Shown here in pieces: positions 53,699-62,642 of a DNA stretch of 64,000 nucleotides. The notes beneath the pieces are model-generated. The model had not been told where the DNA came from, searched no databases, and worked only from the letters and a program-made list of their open reading frames with translations. Position 1 is the first letter of the stretch; the number at the start of each line of letters is the position of its first letter. The DNA is from Gammaproteobacteria bacterium (GTDB lineage: Bacteria > Pseudomonadota > Gammaproteobacteria > SZUA-140). The stretch spans positions 1 through 64,000 of the forward strand of contig JADLCS010000058.1 in NCBI GenBank assembly GCA_020847075.1. Reading direction: 5' to 3'. A program made the translations under genes and the position numbers.

Positions 53699-54322
53699 AT
53701 GAGAGAAAAGGAAAAAACCACAAGCATCCTATTCGTCCGTCACGGGCAGGCCGATTTCCCGCAGGACAGGCTCTATTGCGATGAGCGCGAGGATCCTCCG
53801 CTGACCGCCGAGGGGCTACTGCAGGCTCAGCGTGCCGCGGCCTTGCTTGAAGGGCAGTCCATCGATGCCATCTACAGCAGTCCGATGCAGCGTACCCGCA
53901 CGACGGCAGAGCAGATAGCCGCCCGTTGTGGGGCACAGGTAATCTTTGATCCCAAGCTCAAGGAGCGTCCGTTCGGGATCTGGGATGGCTTGTACTTCGA
54001 TGCAATCGCCAGAGATTATCCGGAGCAGTTTCAAGCCTGGAAGAAGGATCCGGTATCTTTTGTCCCCGAGGGCGGAGAACCTATCCACGCGCATATGGAG
54101 CGTGTGAAGATGGCGATCCGGCAGATCGTCGAGAATCACCGCGGGCGGCGCATCGCTGTCGTGTCCCATGTCGGTCCGATACGGATGTGTCTCACGGATG
54201 CGCTCGAGATGCCATTGACCTCTTATCGACGTCTGACGATCGATTATGCCTCTGTCACGAGGGTCGATTACGGCAGCAAGCAAAACAATCTCGTGTATAT
54301 GAATATTTCAGGCAAGGTATGA
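53699..54322 (+). CDS. Histidine phosphatase (phosphoglycerate mutase-like)
   Basis: This 207-residue enzyme of branch 1 of the histidine phosphatase family has the catalytic LFVRHGQADFP, the YSSPMQRTRTTAE block, KERPFGIWDG and the second His in VVSHVGPIR. The family includes GpmB, CobC and others; the substrate is undecided. ATG 53699 is chosen, with GTG 53693 six bases upstream as an alternative. Neither has a clear ribosome binding site. It follows nikR by 140 bp. Confidence 0.85.
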   Translation: MREKEKTTSILFVRHGQADFPQDRLYCDEREDPPLTAEGLLQAQRAAALLEGQSIDAIYSSPMQRTRTTAEQIAARCGAQVIFDPKLKERPFGIWDGLYFDAIARDYPEQFQAWKKDPVSFVPEGGEPIHAHMERVKMAIRQIVENHRGRRIAVVSHVGPIRMCLTDALEMPLTSYRRLTIDYASVTRVDYGSKQNNLVYMNISGKV

Positions 54323-54603
54323 AGCGCGTGGGGGCTCGTTTGCCGGCCTCGTGGCAGGCAAGTTGTCTTTCCGGCTTTTTTACCGATATAGACGGTAGTG
54401 GATCAGGCTATGGCGCGGGCATGGTCCGAAATGGACACGGTGAGAGCCATATGCTAGCATCAAGCCATTGGTTTTATTGCGTCTATTTGTAGAGTGTGGG
54501 TTGGGACGGGGAGGTTGATCGAGGCATCTCCGTCGTCGCAAGGTAGCGAAATAGTTCACCCCATGCGTTTTTGACAGGCCACGGTGCTTGGAGGATTCAG
54601 AAG

Positions 54604-55569
54604 ATGGTTAATCGTGCAGCTGTGAAAATGATGCCGAAGCTTTATCAAGCCGGTGGCGCGACCTTGTTTCTGCTGGTCGCCGGCCCGACGCAAGCACTCC
54701 CGGTGTTCGATAACTGGACCGTTGCCAACGGCAACGTCAGTGTGAGTTGTCCCGCGGGCTTTACCTGCGAAACCCTGACCACCGGCGACGGGTTTGCCCA
54801 GGTGCAGTGGGTTGAAACCGCGACAGGAGACACGTTCATCCAGACGATCATCACGGATCAGGGGGCAGGAGCCGGCGGCGGTACGCCGTCTTCAGGCCTT
54901 GGCTACAGCGACGAGAGTTTCATCATGCTGGGCGGCTCCAACGGCATTTCCTCGCGCCAGCACTATCTCCAGGACGATACGGCGACTACCGGTACGATCT
55001 TTGAGAATACGACGGCGCTCAACACCGGCTGGGCGCAGACCAATCCGACCAGTCCGGATATGGACGTCACCCAGACCCTGACCGTCGATGCGACTCCGGC
55101 GGTGACGGGCGATGAGTTTACCAATGCCTTCGAGATGCACCTCATTCATGATGCCGGCGGAACGACCACGGGCAGCAGCATCACCATTTCCCAGGATTCG
55201 GGGCTGGGGAACGGGGTCGATACGTCCACCGACGCGCAGAAATTCCAACTGGTCCATTTGCAGGGAAGCTATGTCGCCACCGGTTCGAGCATCACGCTTG
55301 ATCCCACTACCACGGCGAGCGGCGGAACCGTGGCCTGGGGGGCAGGCGACGACATCATGATTCGCTGGATCGGTCAGGGGATAGATCTCGGCGCCCAGGG
55401 CACGGCGATTTTCGGATTCCAGGGTATCACGAACAATACCACGGACGAGGAGGCCACGACCTTCTCCACGACCAGCGCCGGCATAACGGTGGATGGCTCG
55501 GACCCGCAGGGCTACGGTACGCCGTTTGACTGGGATACCATCTTCGGGGCCACGCCGCCTCAGCTATAG
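54604..55569 (+). CDS. Secreted protein of unknown function, about 321 residues
   Basis: A signal peptide is clear: a basic N-terminus with AAVKMMPKLYQAGGATLFLL, cleaved near TQALP. GGAGG lies nine bases before ATG 54604, so this start is preferred to 54571. The mature protein is rich in Thr, Gly and Asp and poor in Lys, with a beta-sandwich look (DTFIQTIITDQGA, GSNGISSRQHYLQDD). Two Cys near the mature N-terminus (SCPAGFTCE) may form a disulfide. No family is recognised. A very strong terminator follows. Confidence 0.72.
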   Translation: MVNRAAVKMMPKLYQAGGATLFLLVAGPTQALPVFDNWTVANGNVSVSCPAGFTCETLTTGDGFAQVQWVETATGDTFIQTIITDQGAGAGGGTPSSGLGYSDESFIMLGGSNGISSRQHYLQDDTATTGTIFENTTALNTGWAQTNPTSPDMDVTQTLTVDATPAVTGDEFTNAFEMHLIHDAGGTTTGSSITISQDSGLGNGVDTSTDAQKFQLVHLQGSYVATGSSITLDPTTTASGGTVAWGAGDDIMIRWIGQGIDLGAQGTAIFGFQGITNNTTDEEATTFSTTSAGITVDGSDPQGYGTPFDWDTIFGATPPQL

Positions 55570-55621
55570 CGCCCGCTGGCTGGCCGTTTTTCTGGCCGCG
55601 CCGCCATGTCTAGTCCCATCG

Positions 55622-55655
55622 AGAAGAGAAGGGTAGCGCCCTTCTCTTCTTTTTT
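55622..55655 (+). terminator. Strong terminator after the secreted protein gene
   Basis: A perfect 12-bp stem, AGAAGAGAAGGG (55622-55633) and CCCTTCTCTTCT (55639-55650), encloses the loop TAGCG and is followed by a T-run to 55655. It lies 53 bp after the stop codon. Confidence 0.93.
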
Positions 55656-55719
55656 GTCTCGCGACAGCTTGCCGCCTTGTTAAGAGATTTGTAAAAGTTG
55701 TGTACTGTAATACCTGGCT

Positions 55720-55738
55720 TGTGTAACATTGTTATACG
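55720..55738 (+). promoter_or_regulatory. Imperfect palindrome upstream of the LolA-like gene
   Basis: TGTGTAAC-ATT-GTTATACG at 55720-55738 is a near-copy of the perfect palindrome at 56893-56914. It differs in the 3-bp spacer (4 bp in the other site) and one base in each half. It may be a second operator for the regulator encoded at 56957-57400. Confidence 0.45.
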
Positions 55739-55917
55739 ATGATGTCCGGAGGCGCTATTTTAAGCGGGCGAGCCTCTGATCACCGGAGTCGTTGGCTGTT
55801 TGCAAGGCCGGCCGGATCCCCGTCGCCTGCGGTGCGATTCACTTCCATATCTTCGCAGCCCGTGCCCGGACGGATGTCATGTCGAATCGATTCGATACAG
55901 GTCAGAAAGGCGTAAAC

Positions 55918-56793
55918 ATGAGCAGGACTGAGGCCGTCATGAATCTTCGTAATCATCGCTGGTATTCCTACGCCCACGCCATGATCTGCATGGCAGGGGC
56001 TGCGGTTCTATGCATATCGATTGCGTCTGCCGAGGAATCCGAACCTGAACTGACGGGGAAACAGATCTTCGAGCGGTGCGGCAACAAGTATCCGGGCGAC
56101 GACCAGCAGGGAAAGTTCACGGTCATCCTTCAGGACAAGGAAGGAAAGGTCATGAAGAGCGAGTACCTGAGATACTGGAAGGATTACAAGGGCAAGGACG
56201 ATGTCGCCGACAAGATGCTTTTGTTTACTACTTATCCTCCGGAGGCGAAAGGCTCCGCGTTCATGCGAGTGGCCTATAGCGAGCACGACAAGCCGGTGGA
56301 TCAATGGATATATCTCCCCGCGCTCAAAAAGATCAGAAGGGTTTCGATCCGCGATCTCGGTGACAGTTTCCTGAATTCCAATTTGACGTACGCCGACGTC
56401 AGCCGGAGGGCGCTGGAGGACGACGACCATAAATATCTGGGTACGCGTCAGGTCGACGACGCCGTGTTCTATGTCGTCGAAAGCACGCCCAAGGAAGCCA
56501 ACCCAATCTACGGCAAGAGGGTCTTCTGGTTTCTGAAGACGAAAAACTGGGACGAATGCATCAATACCCGGATCGATTACTATGACAACAGCGGCGAGTT
56601 GATAAAAGACCAGTTCATCAAGTGGCAGCGCATGGGTGACGCCTGGGTATGGGATCGCGTGCTGGTCAGGAGCCGCCGCACCCTCAGCGCCTCGATTTTT
56701 CAGCTGAGCGAGATCAAGATCAACGCCGGAGTCGATGACGAGCTGTTTTCGGCCAGGTCTCTGGAGCATGGGCCGGCCGCGGCCATGGAATAG
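55918..56793 (+). CDS. Outer-membrane lipoprotein-sorting-like (LolA-fold) protein
   Basis: This 291-residue protein has an N-terminal signal peptide (core AMICMAGAAVLCISIASAEE). The mature part matches the PF17131-type LolA-like family: KQIFERCGNKYPGDDQQGKFTVIL, RYWKDYKGKDDVADKMLLFTTYPPEAKGSAFMRVAYS and DQWIYLPALKKIRRVSIRDLGDSFLNS. These proteins usually accompany MMPL/RND exporters and are thought to carry lipids in the periplasm. No MMPL gene is present here. AGAAAGG precedes ATG 55918. It is separated by 163 bp from the RHH regulator. Confidence 0.85.
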   Translation: MSRTEAVMNLRNHRWYSYAHAMICMAGAAVLCISIASAEESEPELTGKQIFERCGNKYPGDDQQGKFTVILQDKEGKVMKSEYLRYWKDYKGKDDVADKMLLFTTYPPEAKGSAFMRVAYSEHDKPVDQWIYLPALKKIRRVSIRDLGDSFLNSNLTYADVSRRALEDDDHKYLGTRQVDDAVFYVVESTPKEANPIYGKRVFWFLKTKNWDECINTRIDYYDNSGELIKDQFIKWQRMGDAWVWDRVLVRSRRTLSASIFQLSEIKINAGVDDELFSARSLEHGPAAAME

Positions 56794-56886
56794 GCGCAGA
56801 TCCGCGGATCCGCGCATCCTCGTGTTCAGGTGCTGGTTTCTGTGCGATGGTCTTGTGCCGGCCTCCGTGCATGGCCGACCCCTTGT

Positions 56887-56915
56887 TTGACTATGTATAA
56901 CTTTTGTTATACATT
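56887..56915 (+). promoter_or_regulatory. Promoter of the RHH regulator with embedded palindrome
   Basis: TTGACT (56887-56892) and TACATT (56910-56915) are spaced by 17 bp. The perfect palindrome ATGTATAAC-TTTT-GTTATACAT occupies 56893-56914 and so fills the spacer exactly. Bound protein would block RNA polymerase. Autoregulation by the RHH protein is inferred. Confidence 0.72.
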
Positions 56916-56956
56916 TTAGGCCTCGAAACAATCATGGGCTAGGGGGGGATGATTTT

Positions 56957-57400
56957 ATGCAAGATTTCGCGAGGCAGATGAGGGAACTCGGAAGAAAGCA
57001 GGGGCGCGAGATGCGGGACCAGGCGCGGAGCGCCGCGATGAAGCGGAAAGAAGAATATCTGGGTGCGCGCGTTCCCAAGGATCTGCGCGAGAAGGTCATT
57101 GCAAAAGCGGATAGTCTGGGCATCCCAGTCTCCATTCTCATCAGGAATATCCTCGAAGAGGCATTCAATGGCCAGGTCGTCCCGCGCGAGATCCAGGAGA
57201 GGCGTCGGGGCGAGACGTCCGTCCGGTTGAACGTGAAATTCCCCGATGTCATAGGATGGGAGAGGATAACCCTGAATAAGGATGTGGCATGTTCGAGCTG
57301 TTCGAAGATTTTATCCGCCGGAGGCATCGCCGCATGGGGGGTGTCGGGCTCGAGGGAAGATCGCGTGATTCTGTGCGAGAAATGCCGGGAATCCGCCTGA
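56957..57400 (+). CDS. Ribbon-helix-helix regulator with C-terminal zinc-ribbon-like motif
   Basis: This 147-residue protein has a basic, helical N-terminal leader (MQDFARQMRELGRKQGREMR). A ribbon-helix-helix DNA-binding core follows: EEYLGARVPKDLREKVIAKADSLGIPVSILIRNILEEAF (about residues 33-71). Near the C-terminus the four-Cys pattern CSSC and CEKC suggests a zinc ribbon. I know no characterised family with this combination. GGGGGGGATG is well placed before ATG 56957. The perfect palindrome in its promoter is the likely operator. Its last 19 bp overlap the next gene, so the barrel gene is translationally coupled. Confidence 0.8.
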   Translation: MQDFARQMRELGRKQGREMRDQARSAAMKRKEEYLGARVPKDLREKVIAKADSLGIPVSILIRNILEEAFNGQVVPREIQERRRGETSVRLNVKFPDVIGWERITLNKDVACSSCSKILSAGGIAAWGVSGSREDRVILCEKCRESA

Positions 57401-58896
57401 TCCGGGCGGGAAGTTTCGAAAAGATCGTATGGGGGGGCTTATTGCTTCTGTTGTCGTCGTCCGGAAGCGCCGCGGAGGGCACGCAGGAAATCACGGACAT
57501 AGAGCAGTTGTTTCATGATGACGCCCCCATCTCGGCCAGCGTCCAGGCGGGAACCTCGGATTGGAGGGACAGGCTTTCCCTCGGCGGGTATATAAAAAAC
57601 GAGACCGCCTACCGGCTCGACGAGCCGAGATCGATAACGAAAATACGAAACATCTTTCAAGTGAATGGGGACTATACCTTCAGCCCGACCCGCAGGCTGG
57701 GGTTTTCCGCCTGGGCTTATCACGACCTTGCCTACGATCTCTTCGATTACGAAACGATATCGGCCAGATTCGCCCGCGATGACGATAAACCGCTCGTATT
57801 CGTCAATGATCTCGAGCGCAAGAAGGACTCCCCGGTCGCGGAACTGAGGGAGTTCTATCTCGACATCACCTCGAGCAAGGTGGATGTCCGTCTGGGGAAG
57901 CAGATCGTCGTTTGGGGCGTACTCGAGGGGATCAGGATCACCGACGAGATCAATCCCCTGGATTTCCGGGAGCTCATCCTTCCCGACCTCATCGACTACA
58001 GGATCCCGCTCTGGACTGCGAAGGTCGACGTCTACAGCGGGGATGACAGTTATCAGATTCTTTGGATTCCGGACGTCAAGTTTCACAAACCCGCGCCGCC
58101 GGGTTCCGAATGGGAACTGCTCCAGGACGTCCCCGACACAAAGAAACCGAATTCGTTTACCCTGAACAACTCCGAAGTCGGGATCCGCTATTCCACCACC
58201 CTCCTCGACGCGGAGATCTCCCTCAGTTATTTCTACACCTGGGACGATTTTCCCGTCGTCTATCGCTCCGCGGCCATCAATTCCGCGCTTGATCCGGTAT
58301 TTTTCCCGACCTACACGCGTATAAACATCTATGGGTTTACCGGTGTGAAGCAGATGGGGGAGGGAATCCTGAAGGGTGAGCTTGCCTATGTGCCGGATAA
58401 ATTCTTTGGGCTGCAAAACGATACCGATCGGGATGGGGACGGTTATCTGGACAGCCAGGGCGAACTGCAGAGAAAACATATCCGGTGGGGGTTGGGCTAT
58501 GATTTCACCGCATTCGGCGCGGATTTTTCGCCCGCCGTGTCGCAATGGATCATCCTCGACCATGACAGCAAGCTCATCCAGGATAAGTTCGATACCTCGC
58601 TCACCCTGTTCATCCGCAAGCCGTTCCCCGAACAGGCGGCGGTTTTTCAGCTCCTCGCCATCGGTCTCGTCAATCTCCGGGAACTCTATCTGAAGCCCAA
58701 GGCCACTTTCTCGATCACGGACCACTTCCAGGTCGCCGCTGGATTCGACATATTCACCGGGGCCAGGTCGAAACTGGGCTCGACGGGTGGAGCGAATGTC
58801 ATCACCAGCACCGAGGCGCTGGAGCAGAGCGCGCAGTTCTTCGGGAATTTCAACAACAATGACCGCGTATTCGCCGAGTTCAAATATACATTCTGA
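57382..58896 (+). CDS. DUF1302-like outer-membrane beta-barrel protein
   Basis: This protein of about 504 residues has a signal peptide (hydrophobic core IVWGGLLLLLSSSGSAAEG). A barrel follows with the DUF1302/alginate-export-like block VDVRLGKQIVVWGVLEGIRITDEINPLDFRELILPDLIDYRIPLW. It ends VFAEFKYTF, with the C-terminal Phe typical of outer-membrane barrels. ATG 57382 is chosen because it gives a good signal peptide; 57289 would add 31 residues overlapping the regulator. DUF1302 proteins often lie with LolA-like proteins and RND exporters. Confidence 0.85.
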   Translation: MPGIRLIRAGSFEKIVWGGLLLLLSSSGSAAEGTQEITDIEQLFHDDAPISASVQAGTSDWRDRLSLGGYIKNETAYRLDEPRSITKIRNIFQVNGDYTFSPTRRLGFSAWAYHDLAYDLFDYETISARFARDDDKPLVFVNDLERKKDSPVAELREFYLDITSSKVDVRLGKQIVVWGVLEGIRITDEINPLDFRELILPDLIDYRIPLWTAKVDVYSGDDSYQILWIPDVKFHKPAPPGSEWELLQDVPDTKKPNSFTLNNSEVGIRYSTTLLDAEISLSYFYTWDDFPVVYRSAAINSALDPVFFPTYTRINIYGFTGVKQMGEGILKGELAYVPDKFFGLQNDTDRDGDGYLDSQGELQRKHIRWGLGYDFTAFGADFSPAVSQWIILDHDSKLIQDKFDTSLTLFIRKPFPEQAAVFQLLAIGLVNLRELYLKPKATFSITDHFQVAAGFDIFTGARSKLGSTGGANVITSTEALEQSAQFFGNFNNNDRVFAEFKYTF

Positions 58897-58933
58897 GCCC
58901 AACCCGATGACGACACAGGATCGGATATAAGCG

Positions 58934-59872
58934 ATGACAAACTTGCCGGCTGGATTCAGAAAACGATCGGTCTTCGTCTTTGTTCGACGGGTATCGCTCA
59001 TTCTGGGTGTATCCCTGCCCCTGGCCGCCTATGCCGATTCCGAGCAGAAGCGGTGGAGTGTCTCCCCGATACTGGGGGTTCACAGCCCCAGGATGAAGCT
59101 GCTCAACGAGGGTGAGTTTCGTTCTCCCTTGCCGGGCCGTGGCCGGATCATATTCGAGGACAGCGGCGAGAATACCAACTACGACTTTGTGATAGATAAT
59201 CGGCTTCCCGCCATAAAATACGGCACCGAGGCGGGTATCGAGTTCAAATTACTGCTGGATCCGCGGTACTCCCTGATACTGGGCGCCAGCGGCTGGGAGG
59301 GAGTTTCCACCTCGGCGGTTCAGACGGAGATCCCTTTCCAGGGTTCCCTGACGCCGGCGGGCTACGAGAGATCCGGGAGTATCTCCTATTTCCAGTATTA
59401 TCTCGGTGTGCAACGCATCCTTATGCAGAAACCCAGGAAATATGACATCTACGGCCGGATAACCCTCAACGAAGTGCTCGACGTGGACTACAAAGAAAAC
59501 ATGGTGTTCGCCTTCCAGGGCAGCGGCGGTGACACCTTCAAGAGGATCATAGAGATGGAATCCCAGGCGACCGGGCTTCTCATGTTGAACCTGGGCGCCG
59601 GCGGCGAATATTTTCTGAGGAGCTGGATATCGCTGGGGGTCGATCTGGGTTACACCCTGAGCGCCGACAGGGTCAGGCTCGGGAACGCCACGCTGAAATC
59701 GGATATCCAGGAAGAAGACAACCTCAATTTCAGGACCCCGGTACAGCTTGATGCCAATAATGAATTGACCTATCTTGCGGAGGCATCCTCGTTCGATGAT
59801 GCGAGCTACCGGAAACTCGAGCTCGGATTCGATGGCTGGCGGGCGTCGTTCCGCGTCAATTTCTATTTCTAG
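58934..59872 (+). CDS. Outer-membrane beta-barrel protein of unknown family
   Basis: This 312-residue protein has a signal peptide (core SLILGVSLPLAAYA, cleaved before DSEQKR). The rest alternates hydrophobic residues and aromatic girdle residues, such as SISYFQYYLGVQRIL and KYDIYGRITLNEVL, and ends FRVNFYF with terminal Phe. An outer-membrane barrel is therefore likely. No named family was recognised. It lies 37 bp after the DUF1302-like gene. Confidence 0.75.
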   Translation: MTNLPAGFRKRSVFVFVRRVSLILGVSLPLAAYADSEQKRWSVSPILGVHSPRMKLLNEGEFRSPLPGRGRIIFEDSGENTNYDFVIDNRLPAIKYGTEAGIEFKLLLDPRYSLILGASGWEGVSTSAVQTEIPFQGSLTPAGYERSGSISYFQYYLGVQRILMQKPRKYDIYGRITLNEVLDVDYKENMVFAFQGSGGDTFKRIIEMESQATGLLMLNLGAGGEYFLRSWISLGVDLGYTLSADRVRLGNATLKSDIQEEDNLNFRTPVQLDANNELTYLAEASSFDDASYRKLELGFDGWRASFRVNFYF

Positions 59873-59916
59873 CGTTACCGCATGCGGTATCGTTTCCCTC
59901 CATAAGTGAGCCTCCG

Positions 59917-62631
59917 GTGCGCCCCTTGACCGCCTTTCTCCGGGTTTCATCGCTATCTGCGCGCCTGGTGTCGATCGTCATCCTGGGCCTGTATTTCACC
60001 AATGTGGCCCTGGCACAGGGCGAGCCCCCGGATCGATCGAAGGCGGATCTCATGCTCGAGTCGGGAAAGTCTCTGCTGAAGACCGGCCGGACCGACCAGG
60101 CGATAGAAAAGCTTCGGGAGGCCGCAAGGCTGGATGAAGATAACTCCGATGCCTACTATTTTCTCGGTATGGCCTATGCCAGGGCCAGAGACACCGCGCA
60201 GGCAGTTAAGGCCCTGGAGCGCGCCGTATCGCTCGGGCCGGACAATGTCGAGGCACGTTATCAGCTCGCGGGCCTCTACGAGGCTCAGGAACTGTTGGAC
60301 AAGGCGGTCGAGGCGTATTCCGGCGTTATCCAGTGGGCCGATCCGAGCGGGGAGCTGTTCGCGTCGAGCGTGAAGAATCTGCGTTATCTGGTCGCGACGC
60401 AGCACGCCAGACGGAACGAGATGGATCAGGCCATGATTCTGTTCGGCGAGCTTGCCGAGACCTATCCGGGCGATGCGCGGCTGGCGTACAGCGCGGGTGT
60501 GGCATACATGATCAAGGGCCGGATGGGCGAGGCGCGCAGCCTGTATGAGCGGGCCATTCGTATCGACCCTGCCTATATGAATGCGTATTTGAATCTTGCC
60601 ACTGTGGACGAGGCGCAGGGGGATCTGGACGCGGCGGTAGTCAATCTGAGGCATATCGTAAAGTTCGGCCCCGACAGCCCGGCGGCGCTGAAGGCGGGTG
60701 TCAGACTCGATATCCTGGAAGCCAGGATGCTGACGCGCAGTGGCAATATTCAGGATGCCGTGTCTGCCTATGAGCGGGCGCTCGAGACCGAACCCTCGAA
60801 CAATGTTGCGTTGAGGGCGCGGCCCGATCTGTATCGCCGACTGGGTGACAGGGAGGGTGAGCGCGGCGCCTATGAGGCGCTCATCGCGCAATATCCCGAT
60901 GATTTTTCCGCCCGCAACAGGCTGGCGGAATGGTATCTTGCCGAGCGCCGCTATGCCGAGGCGTATGACCAGATCTATGCGGTGATCGACGGGCAGGAAG
61001 AAGGGGAACAAAGGGATATCGCCAGGCGCCTGCTCGCGCAGATGCTCTCCACCGACGAGGGAAAGGCGATCAGCCGGGCAAAGGCGGCGGAAAAACTGGC
61101 GGGGCTTCAGGCCCGGATCGAGGAGAATCCCGAGGACGCAGCGGCCCTCAAGGAGCTGGCCATCCTGTATTCCCGTCAGGAGAAATATCAGGACGCGGTG
61201 ACCCTGCTGGAACGGTTCGTGGGACTACATCCGGAAGACGAGTCCGCGCACTCGATGCTCGCAGTCCTCTATGACAAGCTGGGCCGATTCCCGGATTCCG
61301 TGCGTGAATCTCTGTGGCTGATTTCCAGGACGAATGACGAGGCGCGGGCGGCGCGCTACGCATCGGCGATGAAGCTGGTGAACGCCAAGCGCCTGTTCGT
61401 CGAGGGGGATCTGCGGGCGGCAGGGCAGGAATTCTCCGAAATCCTGTCCCTGGATCCGGGAAATTCCGTCGCCTACTTCTATCTCGGCCTGATCTATGCG
61501 CGCGAGGATGATATCGCGAGCGCCGTCGATGCCTACAAAGAGGTCATACGGCAGATTCCGACCCATGTCAGCGCCAGGTTCAACCTCGCCTACAGTTACG
61601 AGCGCCTCAATCGCGAGGAAGACGCGATAGACGAATACCGGAAGATCCTGCAGGCGAATCCTCCCCCTGAGATCGAGCAGACCGTCAAGCTCAGGCTCAA
61701 GAATCTGCAAAGGAGAATCAACGGCGTCACGGTCGGCGTCGGCTATTCCTTCGCCTACGACAGCAACAGCAATCTGAGCGACACGGACCCGGCGGAAGAG
61801 CTGAGGTCCGATTTATCCCTGAATCTTTCCTATCAATATAAAACCGAGCGGGGATACCGCTGGCGCTTGTCGGCGCAGCCGACCTATTCCAATTACCACG
61901 AGGGCCAATACGATTATCTGAATTCGAGCGCGACCCTCGCGGCCAGTACGATCAGGGATGCATTGACACTGGTCGGCGGTTATACGTATCGGACCACCGA
62001 CGGCATACTGGTCGAAAGCCGGCTCAGCCGCATGCATACCGTGTTCGGTGAGATCCTGTCACGCCTGAGACTGCCCAATATACTCAGGAGAGGGGAGACG
62101 GTGTCCAGCGGCCTGTCGTTCAACCTGTCCTACAGCGACTTCGATTCTTCCAGCAGCCCTTTCTTCAGTTCATATACCACCGCGGGTGGCGTCTCGCTGA
62201 GCCAGCAGGCGACGGCCACGGATACGCTCAGGGCGGGGTATACCTATGTCATCAATGACAACAAGGAGCTTGTCGGCAGCGATTACGCCTACACAAGTCA
62301 TGCATTATCGGCCGGACTCGAGCATTCCATGCCGTGGGGAAGCGTCAACCTGACGCTGGGGCTCGCCATTTTCGATTACTCCAACCTGGATTCCTTCTCC
62401 CAGTTCACCAGCCGGCGCAGGAATATCAGAAACAATCTCGCGCTCGGCCTGACCTACAGGTACAGGCCGGATATCAGCCTGTTCGCCTCTCTGGCCTGGG
62501 CGGATAACCGCTCGAATCTTCCGGTCGGATTCATTCTGAACAGCGAGGATATCATCGAGGGACAGCAGAGTTCCTCGTTGAGCGACTACCGCCGGGAACT
62601 GCTGACGACGGGGATCAATCTCAGATTCTGA
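59917..62631 (+). CDS. TPR protein with C-terminal outer-membrane barrel
   Basis: This 904-residue protein has a signal peptide, then about 14 tetratricopeptide repeats (about 30-600; for example DNSDAYYFLGMAYARARDTAQA and SVAYFYLGLIYAREDDIASA). A beta-barrel of about 290 residues follows, from VTVGVGYSFAYDSNSNLSD to the last INLRF, ending in Phe. TPR-barrel fusions such as BcsC, PgaA and AlgK/AlgE export polysaccharides, so surface glycan export is a hypothesis. No glycan synthase lies within the window. GTG 59917 is the start; the ribosome site is weak. Confidence 0.85.
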   Translation: MRPLTAFLRVSSLSARLVSIVILGLYFTNVALAQGEPPDRSKADLMLESGKSLLKTGRTDQAIEKLREAARLDEDNSDAYYFLGMAYARARDTAQAVKALERAVSLGPDNVEARYQLAGLYEAQELLDKAVEAYSGVIQWADPSGELFASSVKNLRYLVATQHARRNEMDQAMILFGELAETYPGDARLAYSAGVAYMIKGRMGEARSLYERAIRIDPAYMNAYLNLATVDEAQGDLDAAVVNLRHIVKFGPDSPAALKAGVRLDILEARMLTRSGNIQDAVSAYERALETEPSNNVALRARPDLYRRLGDREGERGAYEALIAQYPDDFSARNRLAEWYLAERRYAEAYDQIYAVIDGQEEGEQRDIARRLLAQMLSTDEGKAISRAKAAEKLAGLQARIEENPEDAAALKELAILYSRQEKYQDAVTLLERFVGLHPEDESAHSMLAVLYDKLGRFPDSVRESLWLISRTNDEARAARYASAMKLVNAKRLFVEGDLRAAGQEFSEILSLDPGNSVAYFYLGLIYAREDDIASAVDAYKEVIRQIPTHVSARFNLAYSYERLNREEDAIDEYRKILQANPPPEIEQTVKLRLKNLQRRINGVTVGVGYSFAYDSNSNLSDTDPAEELRSDLSLNLSYQYKTERGYRWRLSAQPTYSNYHEGQYDYLNSSATLAASTIRDALTLVGGYTYRTTDGILVESRLSRMHTVFGEILSRLRLPNILRRGETVSSGLSFNLSYSDFDSSSSPFFSSYTTAGGVSLSQQATATDTLRAGYTYVINDNKELVGSDYAYTSHALSAGLEHSMPWGSVNLTLGLAIFDYSNLDSFSQFTSRRRNIRNNLALGLTYRYRPDISLFASLAWADNRSNLPVGFILNSEDIIEGQQSSSLSDYRRELLTTGINLRF

Positions 62632-62642
62632 GACCGGTGCGA

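Noticed and set aside
54340..54363. Hairpin TTGCC...GGCAA after the histidine phosphatase as a terminator
   Set aside because: The stem is short and imperfect and the T-run is about ten bases away.
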